DNA of 64,000 nucleotides from Iodidimonas nitroreducens (lineage in GTDB: Bacteria; Pseudomonadota; Alphaproteobacteria; Sphingomonadales; Rhodothalassiaceae), in the NCBI GenBank assembly GCA_000710935.1, contig BAYV01000010.1, forward strand, positions 1 through 64,000, given 5' to 3'. The notes under the pieces were generated by a model. The model had not been told where the DNA came from and did not search any database. It saw nothing but the letters and a program-made list of their open reading frames with translations. This document shows positions 8,781 to 17,797 of the stretch, in pieces. How positions within the stretch are numbered: the stretch's first letter is position 1; every line of letters begins with the position of its first letter. Both the position numbers and the translations under genes were made by a program.

Positions 8781-10349
8781 TCAATGAAGCCCGCGCCGCG
8801 CAAAACGTGCAAGCCGCCCGAGCGCTTTGGCATCAGGGGCCGATAAACCATATCGGAGAAAAGCAAGAATACTCAAGACGAGGAGCATCAAAAGCACGAG
8901 GATTTGAACGGGCGCGAGCGTATTTTTCAGTAAAACCCCTGCAGTGAACAAGATAAGTGATAAACAAATAGAAACAAATAAAGGCTTCAACATTTCTTTA
9001 CTATAGGGCCATAGACGGGAGAGAAAATAAACCTCGATCAATGCCACGCCCCGGCTGAGAATAAGGCCCGCCGCCGCTGCCAGCGCCGCCCCTGCCGGGC
9101 CATGGCTTTCCACCAGCAGATAAAGCAGCCCAAGCATCGCCAGCAAACCAAACAGGCCATTGCCCAATGTCCAATAAGTTGAGGACAGGCTGCGGACCAT
9201 GGCCGGGGCCTGTCCGAAAAAGAAGGTGAGCAATCGCCCCAGAACCAGAATAACCAGCGCCACCGCCGCGGGTTCGGATTCAGGCCCCAGCATATCAAGC
9301 AAGGCATGATGGCTGCCCACCATGGCACCGGCCAAAATCACCCCAAAGGCAACCATCAGGCGGGTTGAATAGGCATACATATCCGCAAGGGTTTCGCGAT
9401 CCCCCCGCCCTTTTTGGAAAGCCGCAAGGGGTGCCACCACATAATCAAAGCTATTGTGGATCACCTGCATAACACTGGAAAGCTTACGGGCGATGGAATA
9501 AAAGCCCGCCGCCGAAGCGCCCGCAGCGCCCGGAATGATGATATTGAGCACCAGCACCGGAAATTCTGAAAAAATGCGCTGGATCAGGGTTGCAGGCATC
9601 ATCGGCAGGGCAAAATGCAGCATGGCTTTAGCAAGCTTTGGATCATAGCCAGCCATGAACAAGCGCTTATAATCATAAAAGCGGGCGACCAGAAAAAACG
9701 ACAGAAGGGCCGCAATGGCCAAAGACAGTATATGCGCCAGAAAAAGCCCATAAATGGTGAAACCGGCAAAGGCTAAACCAACCGCAATCAGAATACGCAA
9801 AATCTGTTCGTAGAAAAACCTGATCCTGATTTCCGGCCCGAATTTCCGCCGCGATCTCACACTGGCGGTCAGCACTTCAACACTGGTCCAAAGCGGCAGG
9901 GTCACGGCATAAAGGCGGATCACCGTCACGATATGCTGGTTATCCTCGCCATTGCCATTGATCATCTGCGCCAGCAGCGGCGCATAGATGATCAAGAAAA
10001 GCGCGCCGATGATCCCCGCACCCATAGTGATGACAAGGGCAATCGCCAAAGTGCGGTGGATCACATCTTCATCATCATAAGACGGGATAAAGCGCTGCAA
10101 AGCCACATCCATGCCCATCTGCGTCACCCCGCTGGCCATGCGCACAATGGCATAAAGGGTGGCAAACAAGCCAAAGGTGACAGACCCATAAAGCCACAAA
10201 AAGATCGGAAATCCAGCCGCTTCAACCAAAGCCCCCATCCGCCCGAGCAAGGCAAGCCCCGCGCCTCGGGTCATTTCCTTTCTGGATTGATCCTGCCCCG
10301 CCCGGCTCGGCGCGGACTCCTCCGCGCCGGATGGACCGCCCTTTTTCAT
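8781..10349 (-). CDS. Wzx/MATE-like lipid or oligosaccharide flippase
   Basis: This polytopic protein of 522 residues has about 12-14 hydrophobic segments and the layout of polysaccharide-biosynthesis (Wzx, MOP superfamily) flippases, which move lipid-linked substrates across the inner membrane. The first 30 residues are hydrophilic. The ATG at 10355 overlaps the stop of the LptG-like gene as ATGA. The ATG at 10349 has GAGGA at a better distance and is preferred. Neighbours are LptF/G-like permeases upstream and the ceramide-synthase-like gene downstream. A plausible role is to flip a sphingolipid or a glycosylated derivative, but an O-antigen-type substrate is also possible. Confidence 0.8.
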   Translation of the reverse strand: MKKGGPSGAEESAPSRAGQDQSRKEMTRGAGLALLGRMGALVEAAGFPIFLWLYGSVTFGLFATLYAIVRMASGVTQMGMDVALQRFIPSYDDEDVIHRTLAIALVITMGAGIIGALFLIIYAPLLAQMINGNGEDNQHIVTVIRLYAVTLPLWTSVEVLTASVRSRRKFGPEIRIRFFYEQILRILIAVGLAFAGFTIYGLFLAHILSLAIAALLSFFLVARFYDYKRLFMAGYDPKLAKAMLHFALPMMPATLIQRIFSEFPVLVLNIIIPGAAGASAAGFYSIARKLSSVMQVIHNSFDYVVAPLAAFQKGRGDRETLADMYAYSTRLMVAFGVILAGAMVGSHHALLDMLGPESEPAAVALVILVLGRLLTFFFGQAPAMVRSLSSTYWTLGNGLFGLLAMLGLLYLLVESHGPAGAALAAAAGLILSRGVALIEVYFLSRLWPYSKEMLKPLFVSICLSLILFTAGVLLKNTLAPVQILVLLMLLVLSILAFLRYGLSAPDAKALGRLARFARRGLH

Positions 10350-10351
10350 GC

Positions 10352-11473
10352 TCATTCCTCGGAATAGAAAATAACGGCGAGCCCGAGGCTTGTAAAAATC
10401 AGCATCGGGCCAAAAGCCGCCAGAAAGGCAGGTGCGGCCCCGAATTTCCCCATCGCCAGCATGAAATTATCCGCCACGAAAAAAGCAAAGCCAAGCCCCA
10501 TCCCGGCAGCCACGCGGGCAAAGATTTTGCCGCCCCTTTGCACCCCGAAACCTGCAATCGCCCCCAAAATCGGCATCAACAAAGTGGCGAGCGGACCGGC
10601 AATTTTTTGATAAAGGGCGGCTTGCAGTTCCGCCACGGGCTTGCCTTCCAGTTTTAATTGATCAATCTGTTCCTCCAAGCGGCTGAAAGAAAGCTGTTCG
10701 GGGATCACGCGCAAGGAAAAAAACCGTTCCGGTGGGGATTGCAGGGTCCAGGGCAAAGATGGCTCGGTGGTGATAGCGTGGGTTTCAGCATCAAAGCGGC
10801 GCACGGCATATAAGGTCCAGGCGCCATCGGTATGCCATGCAAAATCGGCCCGCACGATCCCGGCAAGCTGGCCTTGATCATTGCGCTGATAGATCGTCAC
10901 CTTATCCAGAATGACCCGGCTGCCCGATCGGCTGACCGCCTTCACCAAAACCAGCGCATTGCCATCCACCAGCCACAGATCATCAAGAATATCGGGTGCA
11001 GGGGGCAGATCAGACGCATAATCAAAGCGCTTCCAATATTCCAGTTCCGCCGTGGAAGGTGCCACCAGCTTTTGATCGAGAATGAAATGCACCACAGAAA
11101 TCGCTGCTGATGCCAGCAATAAAGGCAGCAAAATGCGGTGCGCCGACATGCCCGACGCCTTCATCACCACAATCTCGCTATGCTGGGAAAGGCTTGATAA
11201 GGTCAAAAGCACGGCAAGCAGCGCGCTGAAGGGAATGAAGCGGCTGAGCAATTCGGGAAAGCGCAGGCCGATATAGCGCCATAATTCTGCATCGCCATTG
11301 CCCGGCGCGGCCAGAATGGCATCGGATTGCGCCAGCAGATCCAGCATCTGCAACACCACCACAACCCCGATGACAAGCCCCAGAAAGCGGACGAAAAAAA
11401 CCTTGCCAATATAGCGCCCCATGGTGCGGGACGGCAGAAAATAGCGCCGCAATGGCCGCAAAATGCTCATCAT
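10352..11473 (-). CDS. LptG-like permease (YjgP/YjgQ family)
   Basis: A 373-residue member of the LptF/LptG family. In the LPS exporter these proteins form the inner-membrane core that, with the LptB ATPase, extracts lipid into a periplasmic bridge. Six membrane segments are evident, three before and three after a periplasmic beta-rich domain (about residues 120-270). EIVVMKASGMSAHRI, near residue 100, is the cytoplasmic coupling-helix region typical of the family. The ATG at 11473 overlaps the stop of the LptF-like gene as TGATG, with AAGGG just upstream; an alternative start at 11515 is less likely. It may be the cell's general LPS exporter or, given the genes around it, a paralogue dedicated to sphingolipids. 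Confidence 0.85.
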   Translation of the reverse strand: MMSILRPLRRYFLPSRTMGRYIGKVFFVRFLGLVIGVVVVLQMLDLLAQSDAILAAPGNGDAELWRYIGLRFPELLSRFIPFSALLAVLLTLSSLSQHSEIVVMKASGMSAHRILLPLLLASAAISVVHFILDQKLVAPSTAELEYWKRFDYASDLPPAPDILDDLWLVDGNALVLVKAVSRSGSRVILDKVTIYQRNDQGQLAGIVRADFAWHTDGAWTLYAVRRFDAETHAITTEPSLPWTLQSPPERFFSLRVIPEQLSFSRLEEQIDQLKLEGKPVAELQAALYQKIAGPLATLLMPILGAIAGFGVQRGGKIFARVAAGMGLGFAFFVADNFMLAMGKFGAAPAFLAAFGPMLIFTSLGLAVIFYSEE

Positions 11474-12777
11474 CAAGCCCTTTTCATGGCCGCGAAAACC
11501 TGCCGCACCGGCCACAGGATCACTTCAAAGCCGCGATCGATGATCCCGGCGGCCCCGCGCCCGGGGCGGATCACCGAAGACCAGAATAAAAAGCCGCTGA
11601 AGCCCGCAAAAAGTGCAAATGGCCCCCATAAGGCGAGATAAGGGGACATGCCATCAAACCCCACCAATCTTTCCCCGGCTTCCAGAAATTCGTTAAACAC
11701 AATCAGCCCGGATAATCCGGCAACCAGCCCCCCGGCCCCACCGGTTCGTTTATTGGCCAGGCCCAAAGGCGCCGCCAGAAAGGGAATGACCAGCAAAATC
11801 ATAATATTGATCACCCGCCAATGATAGGTCGCCCGATAGCGCTGCTGCATGGTTTGTGCATCGGATTGCACACTCTTTTTTTCCGATGATCGGCCCATAT
11901 CCTGAGCCGCCGCGCCATTGGGTGCGATGCCCTTGTTTGGCTGCACATTCGTGGCAGCGGTTTGGGGCATGATGCCGTGCATGGCCCAATAAAGTTCGGG
12001 CAGGGTCATTTCCAATTCCTCGCCACCCCGGCGGCGAAATTCCTCGATTTCGGGCAGATTGATGACAATGTCTTGGGATTCAAAGGATAAAACACGGGGC
12101 TTTATCTTACCCGGATCAAAATCGATCAGCCGTCCATCATAAAGCCGCAACAAAACCGTTTGCGTATTATTGGTGGCAAAAAAAGCGCCCCGCTTGGCGG
12201 TAGCAACGATTTCTTCCGCGCTTCCCACCCCACGTCGGAGAAAAATATCCTTCAGTTCCTGCCCATCGGATTGGGTGCCGCCAACCCGCAGCAACAGGCC
12301 ATCCGACAAGGACACAAATTCCCCAACATCGACGCTGGCCCCCAAAGCCCCACTGCGCAGTTCGAAATCCAGATGCCGATATTCATAGCGGCTATGGGGC
12401 TGCACAAAACCCAAAAGGCCAAATTCAAGCAAAGCCAGAAACAGGCTCAAAAAAACCATCGGACGCACCAATCGGGGCAAGCCGGCACCGCTGGCCATCA
12501 TGCCATCAAGCTCGCTATTCAAGGATAAGGTGCGAAATGCCAGCAAAGTGCCTAGAAACAACCCAACCGGCAAAGCCATTCCCATATAATGAGGCACAAG
12601 ATGCGCCAGCATCTGCCATACGATATCGATGGGGCCATTTTCATTGACCACGAAATCGAACAAACGCAGCATCCGCTCCAGCAAAAGCAGGGCGGCAGTA
12701 ATGACTACGGTGGATAGCAGGGGCACGACCGCCTTGCGCAACACATAATGATCAAGACGGCTAAATCCTGGCAGCAT
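11473..12777 (-). CDS. LptF-like permease (YjgP/YjgQ family)
   Basis: A 434-residue partner of the downstream LptG-like protein, with the same six-helix layout. SELDGMMASGAGLPRLVRP, around residues 88-106, is the coupling region. Its periplasmic domain carries an extra hydrophilic insertion near residues 270-315 (QTAATNVQPNKGIAPNG and following) that is unusual for LptF. The ATG at 12777 has AAGGGGG about six bases upstream; a longer form from 12798 lacks such a site. It is the first gene of the minus-strand arm that continues through the flippase and ceramide-synthase-like genes. No LptB, LptC, LptD or LptA gene is visible nearby. Confidence 0.83.
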   Translation of the reverse strand: MLPGFSRLDHYVLRKAVVPLLSTVVITAALLLLERMLRLFDFVVNENGPIDIVWQMLAHLVPHYMGMALPVGLFLGTLLAFRTLSLNSELDGMMASGAGLPRLVRPMVFLSLFLALLEFGLLGFVQPHSRYEYRHLDFELRSGALGASVDVGEFVSLSDGLLLRVGGTQSDGQELKDIFLRRGVGSAEEIVATAKRGAFFATNNTQTVLLRLYDGRLIDFDPGKIKPRVLSFESQDIVINLPEIEEFRRRGGEELEMTLPELYWAMHGIMPQTAATNVQPNKGIAPNGAAAQDMGRSSEKKSVQSDAQTMQQRYRATYHWRVINIMILLVIPFLAAPLGLANKRTGGAGGLVAGLSGLIVFNEFLEAGERLVGFDGMSPYLALWGPFALFAGFSGFLFWSSVIRPGRGAAGIIDRGFEVILWPVRQVFAAMKRA

Positions 12778-13152
12778 CAAAGCCCCCTTCAAAGGCAATC
12801 AGATCGAACAACACACCCACAGGGATCAGAAAAGCGTGAGATTGACGCCTGATCATGTGATTAAGGCCGGAAAAGGCTGGTAAAAGGGCTTTAATTATGA
12901 GCAAACAGCAGTTCAACATATTTATGACACGAAGATCCTATCATGAACACCCGAGCAAGGCGCGAAAGGCTCTTTCTCTTTTGCCGCCGGATCAAAGCCC
13001 TTCAAAGGCTATAGCAGAGGTTTAAAAGCAAAGCGATCCCTATGCCTCAACCCTGTTGCATTTGCAGTCACCTGCTTAATGCGCATATTGGTTCAGATCA
13101 CTTTTGATTTTTCTGATAAACCCTTATCGACCGAGGAAGCGACAGACCACAA
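12778..13152. other. Divergent intergenic region between the two lipid-gene arms
   Basis: This 375-base stretch separates the LptF-like gene (minus) from the lipid kinase gene (plus). I found no gene longer than about 30 codons with a ribosome-binding site. It must hold promoters for both arms, but no convincing -35/-10 pair stands out. GAGGAAG at 13133-13139 serves the kinase start. Confidence 0.5.
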
Positions 13153-14148
13153 ATGCGGCAACAATCTTTTTCAGCAACAAGCCACCGGCCCTCGCAGGCC
13201 CTGATCGGTATCATCTCCAATTGTGTAAGCAGCACCAATCGCGAGCAGCTTGACCGCGTGCGGACAGTGATCGGTAAAAGCCCGCATCTGTTTCATTATG
13301 AATTCGACGATATCAACGCCCTGCCCGAAGGCCTGCAATTAATGGCCGATGCCGGTGTTGCCCTGCTCATCATCAATGGCGGCGATGGCACCATTCAGGC
13401 AACGCTCACCCATATCATCAATGATCGGCCCTTCACCATCATTCCCCCCATCGCCATTCTGCCCGGCGGCAAAACCAATCTCATTGCCGATGATCTGAAA
13501 TGCAAAGGCAGCCCGGCCAGCGTGCTCAAGCGCGTGATCAAAACCGTGCGCCGAGGCAAATTAAAAAAACATCTGGTTGAACGAAATCTGATCGCCCTTG
13601 ATCTGGCGGATGGAAAGCCCCCTCGCTATGGGATGTTTTTTGGCGGTGCTGCGGTGATCAAAGGTATTTTATGGAGCCGCACCCATATCCATCAAAGCAA
13701 AGTTCCCACCCGCTTTGGCCATGCTCTGGCAATTATTCGGCTGATTTTAAAGGCCGCTTTCAGCAATGAGGCGTCGCCCTTGCGCTCGGGCCAAACCACG
13801 ATCACTATGGGTGATGAACAGCGTTATGATGGCGAATTTTATCTCATCCTCGTCACCACCCTCTCCCGGCTGATGCTGGGTTTGCGTCCCTTTGGCCGAG
13901 ACGGCAATGGGGGATTGAAAACCGCAATCATCGATTCCCGGCCCAAAGTGATGCGCCAAGCCTTGCTGGCCCTTCTGACCCGCCGTTTTCATCAGGGAAA
14001 AGTAGCCGGGGTTTATACCGCGCGCACCGATCATATGCTGATCGATGGGGATGATCCGGTGACCCTGGATGGGGAAATCTATACCCCCACCCCGGGCAAA
14101 CCGATCCACCTTGATTGCGAAAAATCATTGAATTTTTTACGCCTCTAG
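13153..14148 (+). CDS. Diacylglycerol-kinase-family lipid kinase, candidate ceramide kinase
   Basis: A 331-residue protein of the DAGK catalytic / NAD-kinase-like superfamily. The glycine-rich nucleotide motif is INGGDGTIQATL at residues 74-85, followed by ILPGGKTNL at 102-110, in the position of the PxGTxND element of YegS and DgkB. It would phosphorylate a lipid hydroxyl at the inner face of the cytoplasmic membrane. In Caulobacter a kinase of this family in the sphingolipid locus makes ceramide 1-phosphate. Here it sits between the ceramide-synthase arm and the serine-palmitoyltransferase arm, so ceramide is the best guess for substrate. The Tam41-like gene starts 15 bases downstream. Confidence 0.78.
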   Translation: MRQQSFSATSHRPSQALIGIISNCVSSTNREQLDRVRTVIGKSPHLFHYEFDDINALPEGLQLMADAGVALLIINGGDGTIQATLTHIINDRPFTIIPPIAILPGGKTNLIADDLKCKGSPASVLKRVIKTVRRGKLKKHLVERNLIALDLADGKPPRYGMFFGGAAVIKGILWSRTHIHQSKVPTRFGHALAIIRLILKAAFSNEASPLRSGQTTITMGDEQRYDGEFYLILVTTLSRLMLGLRPFGRDGNGGLKTAIIDSRPKVMRQALLALLTRRFHQGKVAGVYTARTDHMLIDGDDPVTLDGEIYTPTPGKPIHLDCEKSLNFLRL

Positions 14149-14163
14149 GGCCATAAACCGGCC

Positions 14164-15177
14164 ATGAACACATCACTGACAAGGACCAACCCCCATCCAT
14201 CGGCGGGTTCCAATGCCGATCAGCGGCTGGAAAGCCTGATTGCCGCCGAATTATGCCGCCCGCAGCCCGAAGCGGTGTTGGCCGCCGCCCGCCATGCTGC
14301 AGCCCGGCTTCAGGGGGCGGATGCTGAACGATCCTGCGTTTTGGGTGTTTTATTTTATGGATCATGTCTGCGCACCGGGCTTTTAACCGACAAAATCCTC
14401 GATTTTTATGTGATCGTCAGCGATTATCCCTCAGCTTATGATAAACGCTGGCTGGCCGCAGCCAATCAATGGCTGCCCCCCAATGTTTTTTATGATGAAT
14501 GCCAATATGATGGCCAGATCATCCGCAGCAAATACAATATCATCAGCCGCGATCATCTCCATCAACTGGTCCGCCCCGAATGCCGCACCGTTTCTTTATG
14601 GGCGCGCTTTGCCCAGCCTTTGGCGCTGCTCATCCCCCGCGATGATCGGGTGCTGCCCGATATGACCAAAGCGGTGGCGCAGGCCATTCGCACCACATTG
14701 GGGGCCACCCTGCCCCTGTGCAGCCATGGGGATGGGCCGGATCGGATTTGGCCCAAAGCTTTTTCCCATACATATGGCGCCGAATTGCGATCCGAACCGC
14801 CCGGCAAGGGCGCAGAGCTTTATGCACTGGATGCCACGCGCTATCAGCGCTTTTTTGCACCGGCGCTTGATGGTTTGGGCATCGCTTATGGCCGCGATGA
14901 AAACGGCAAGCCCATCATGGCCCAAAAATTTTCAGAGTCCGCCCGGGGCCGGGCCCGGCGCGCCTGGGCGCAGCGGCGGATGGCTGGCAAGATCATTACT
15001 TTCCTGCGCCTGATCAAGGCCAGCGCCACCTTTGATGGCGGCATCGATTATCTGGCCTGGAAGATCGAGCGCCATTCAGGCGTGAAGCTGGTCGTCAGCC
15101 CGTGGCAACGGCGGCATCCCGTGCTTGCGGGGCTTTTGCATTTTCTGAAGCTGAAGCGGCGCGGAGCTTTTCGTTGA
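14164..15177 (+). CDS. Tam41-like (mitochondrial-type CDP-DAG synthase) nucleotidyltransferase
   Basis: A 337-residue protein with a nucleotidyltransferase-like signature: FYGSCLR at 64-70 followed by KILDFYVIV at 77-85. This resembles the GSG...D-x-hydrophobic motif of mitochondrial Tam41 CDP-diacylglycerol synthase. The resemblance is motif-level only. If it holds, the enzyme would join CTP to a phosphorylated lipid, and the kinase gene 15 bases upstream suggests ceramide 1-phosphate as that lipid. Similar genes, labelled phosphatidate cytidylyltransferase, occur in the Caulobacter region for ceramide phosphoglycerate. The last 83 bases overlap, on the opposite strand, the 3' end of serine palmitoyltransferase. 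Confidence 0.65.
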   Translation: MNTSLTRTNPHPSAGSNADQRLESLIAAELCRPQPEAVLAAARHAAARLQGADAERSCVLGVLFYGSCLRTGLLTDKILDFYVIVSDYPSAYDKRWLAAANQWLPPNVFYDECQYDGQIIRSKYNIISRDHLHQLVRPECRTVSLWARFAQPLALLIPRDDRVLPDMTKAVAQAIRTTLGATLPLCSHGDGPDRIWPKAFSHTYGAELRSEPPGKGAELYALDATRYQRFFAPALDGLGIAYGRDENGKPIMAQKFSESARGRARRAWAQRRMAGKIITFLRLIKASATFDGGIDYLAWKIERHSGVKLVVSPWQRRHPVLAGLLHFLKLKRRGAFR

Positions 15178-16369
15178 GCGGCAATTGAAGGGTGTGTGCC
15201 GCCGCCTTGAAGGCCTCCAGAATGCGATCCACCTGATCAGCGCTATGCCCGGCACCTAAGCTGCACCGCAAAAGATAAAGCCCCGTAGGCGTTGCGGGTG
15301 GGCGGGCAACATTCACATAAACCCCTTCCAGCAGCAAAGCCCGGCACATGCCAAAAAGCTGATCCTGCGTTTCCAGACACACCGCAACAATCGGGCTTTC
15401 AACGCTTTCGGTACCCAAATTAAAGCCCAGCTTTTTCAGCCCGCCATGCAGGCGTTCCACATTGCCCCACAGATGCGCCCGCTTGTTATGCGCATTTTTT
15501 AACGAGCGAATGGAACTGATCGCCGACGCCACCACCGATGGCGGAAGCGATGCGGTGAACATATAAGGGCGGCAGGCAAAGCGCAGCACCTCGAATTTCG
15601 GGTGGTTTGAAAGGCAAAAACCCCCCACAGTGCCAACACTTTTGGAAAAGGTGCCGACGATGAAATCGACCTGATCCTCAACCCCCAATTCCTGCGCCAC
15701 ACCGCGCCCGGTTTCGCCGCAAAAACCCATGGAATGCGCTTCATCCACCAGAACCTGCGCGCCGGCCGCCTTGGCCACCGCGATCAATTCACGCAATGGC
15801 GCGCGATCCCCCAGCATCGAATAAATGCCTTCCAGCACTACGAGCTTGGCGCTCTCGGCTGGCAGCCTTTTCAGGCGCTTTTCCAAATCCTCGACACTAT
15901 TATGGCGGAAACGCAGCACATCCGCATTGCCCATGGCGCAGGCATCATAGATCGAGGCATGGCTATCGGCATCGATGATCACATAATCGCCCCGCCCGGC
16001 CAAGGTGGAGATCATCCCCAGATTGGCCTGATAGCCGGTGGTAAAGACCATGGCATGATCCATGCCGTAAAAATCCATCAGCGCCTGTTCCAGCGCTTTA
16101 TGGCCCTGATAGGTGCCATTCAGAATACGGCTGCCGGTGGTGCCGGTACCAAAGGCATCCAAGGCATCCTTCGCGGCTTCGATGGCATCGGGATCAAAGG
16201 TCATGCCCATATAATTATTGGTGCCGGCCAAAATGATCTTGCGACCGCCGATCATCGCTTCGGTGGCCGAAAGCATCTCATCCATCACGATATTCAAGGG
16301 ATCGGGCTGGCTATCGCCCATCCGGGCGCGCTCGGCGATAAGGGGATCAAATTTATCGAGCAAATCCAT
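15095..16369 (-). CDS. spt: Serine palmitoyltransferase
   Basis: Serine palmitoyltransferase condenses serine with a fatty-acyl thioester to 3-ketosphinganine, the first step of sphingolipid synthesis. This 424-residue alpha-oxoamine synthase has LAGTNNYMG at 48-56, GTGTTGSRILNGTYQGH at 74-90, DEAHSMG at 209-215 and the PLP lysine K243 in GTFSKSVGT. 8-amino-7-oxononanoate synthase and glycine C-acetyltransferase share this fold. The adjoining acyl carrier protein and ceramide-type genes favour SPT. The ATG at 16369 lies seven bases after the ACP stop and has AAAGG upstream; a longer reading from 16405 would run into the ACP gene. The C-terminal tail of about 25 residues is low-complexity and is the part overlapped by the convergent Tam41-like gene. 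Confidence 0.88.
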   Translation of the reverse strand: MDLLDKFDPLIAERARMGDSQPDPLNIVMDEMLSATEAMIGGRKIILAGTNNYMGMTFDPDAIEAAKDALDAFGTGTTGSRILNGTYQGHKALEQALMDFYGMDHAMVFTTGYQANLGMISTLAGRGDYVIIDADSHASIYDACAMGNADVLRFRHNSVEDLEKRLKRLPAESAKLVVLEGIYSMLGDRAPLRELIAVAKAAGAQVLVDEAHSMGFCGETGRGVAQELGVEDQVDFIVGTFSKSVGTVGGFCLSNHPKFEVLRFACRPYMFTASLPPSVVASAISSIRSLKNAHNKRAHLWGNVERLHGGLKKLGFNLGTESVESPIVAVCLETQDQLFGMCRALLLEGVYVNVARPPATPTGLYLLRCSLGAGHSADQVDRILEAFKAAAHTLQLPLNEKLRAASASENAKAPQARDAAVATG

Positions 16370-16376
16370 GAGATGA

Positions 16377-16634
16377 TTACCTTTTGATGATCTTTTCGAC
16401 AGCATCGCTCAATTGCTGAATGGTTTCCAGATCGGGCAACATATTCAAGGGCAAAACAATATCAAACTCATCCTCGATGGCCGCAACCAGATCCATCACC
16501 GTCAGTGAATCGAAATCAAGATCATTGGCAAAGCTTGTGGCCGGGAAAAGCGACACATCTTTCTGATTGAAAGGGGCAACGATCTTGCAAATACGCTCAT
16601 AGATGTCTTTGTTGGTCAAATCTTTATTGCTCAT
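16377..16634 (-). CDS. Dedicated acyl carrier protein
   Basis: An 85-residue acyl carrier protein. The phosphopantetheine attachment serine is S43 in NDLDFDSLTVMDLV. The body is acidic and helical, as expected. The ATG at 16634 follows GAGGA; the longer frame to 16703 adds an unrelated 23 residues. Its stop is seven bases from the serine palmitoyltransferase start. In Caulobacter the equivalent ACP next to spt supplies the acyl chain. Here the fatty acyl-AMP ligase encoded two genes upstream is the likely loader. Confidence 0.9.
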   Translation of the reverse strand: MSNKDLTNKDIYERICKIVAPFNQKDVSLFPATSFANDLDFDSLTVMDLVAAIEDEFDIVLPLNMLPDLETIQQLSDAVEKIIKR

Positions 16635-16747
16635 CGCTGCATGGTCCTCATCAAATATCAAAATATCAGCCGCGCCAAAATGCCCTTTGGCAAAGCCAGC
16701 CACTGCCCTTCATGCCATATAAAGGCCCTAAGCTGAAAAAAACAGGG

Positions 16748-17797
16748 CTAATCGCCCCGCTTCAGCCAAGCCAGGGTCTCAGCCAGCCCGGCCTTAAAAT
16801 CGCGCGGGCGCGGCATAAGATCGGCCAAAGCCGGTGGCAAGGGCCGCGCCACCCAATCCCCATGGGCCAATTCGCGCATCTTGCCACGGCTGATGATCAG
16901 CGGCTGACCGCTCAGCTTTGAAAAAGCGTCCCCAGCACCGCCGATCAGCGACAAAAGCCCCTTTGGCACCGGCACTGCCCGCACCCGCCGCCGCAAAAGC
17001 GCTGACAAAATAGCCGCCAGATCCCGATAATCATAGCCGCCCCGCCCATCAGCCCCGCAGGCTTGATCATCGATCTCCCATATGCTGCCCGACCAGAACG
17101 CGGCATCGCCCAGATTAGCGCTTTCGCCGCTTACCTGTTTGGCAAGGGCGCATAGAAATGCGGCAAGATCAGGGGCATAAATCAGGGAAACCCGATGATC
17201 AACTGCAATCGGTGCGGGCAAAAAGCCGCCTCTGGCTGTGCGGATGAGCTTCAAAATCTCCACATCCCCCGGCCCGTAAATGCCCGGCGGGCGCAGGATT
17301 AATCGCCGCAATGCTGTTGCCGGGCCTTCCAGCAAAAGCTGCTCTGCGGCCTGTTTGCTGGCAGCATAGGGGGAAAGATGCGGATGCCGAGCCGCCAAGC
17401 TTGACACATGAATGATCCGCGCCTGCGGTGCTTTTTTGACAATCGCCGCCAAAAGTCTTGCTGTTCCATCGCGATTGGTGACCATGAAATCCGATGCCCG
17501 CCGCGCCTTCACCAGCCCTGCCAGATGCAGCACCAGATCGGACCCATCCACCAAAGCTTCAAGGGCTGCGGACTGCTCCAATGAGCCGGTGATCCAGCGC
17601 ACATGAGCCGACATTGCCTGCCCGGGAGGAGGCGCAGACCGCGCCAAAGCACGAACATCAAAACCGGCATCAACCAAGGCGGCAATCAGATGGCGGCCTA
17701 AAAACCCGGTTCCACCCGTGACCGCAACCCTTTTCGGATGCGGACCTGTGGGGGAGACGGAAGACACCGAACCCCCGGGATCAGTATGCAAGGGCAA
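16748..17797 (-). CDS. cerR: Extended-SDR NAD(P)-dependent reductase, candidate ceramide reductase CerR
   Basis: A 349-residue extended short-chain dehydrogenase. The Rossmann glycine motif is VTGGTGFLG at 26-34, and the catalytic YAASK appears near residue 149. In Caulobacter the homologously placed protein, annotated as an epimerase, reduces the 3-keto group after N-acylation and is called CerR. The gene overlaps the 3' end of the acyl-AMP ligase gene by 17 bases if translation begins at the TTG at 17797. A GTG at 17767, after a G-rich stretch, is an alternative start that would remove the overlap. Nucleotide-sugar epimerase activity is the main alternative and is less likely in this context. 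Confidence 0.75.
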   Translation of the reverse strand: MPLHTDPGGSVSSVSPTGPHPKRVAVTGGTGFLGRHLIAALVDAGFDVRALARSAPPPGQAMSAHVRWITGSLEQSAALEALVDGSDLVLHLAGLVKARRASDFMVTNRDGTARLLAAIVKKAPQARIIHVSSLAARHPHLSPYAASKQAAEQLLLEGPATALRRLILRPPGIYGPGDVEILKLIRTARGGFLPAPIAVDHRVSLIYAPDLAAFLCALAKQVSGESANLGDAAFWSGSIWEIDDQACGADGRGGYDYRDLAAILSALLRRRVRAVPVPKGLLSLIGGAGDAFSKLSGQPLIISRGKMRELAHGDWVARPLPPALADLMPRPRDFKAGLAETLAWLKRGD

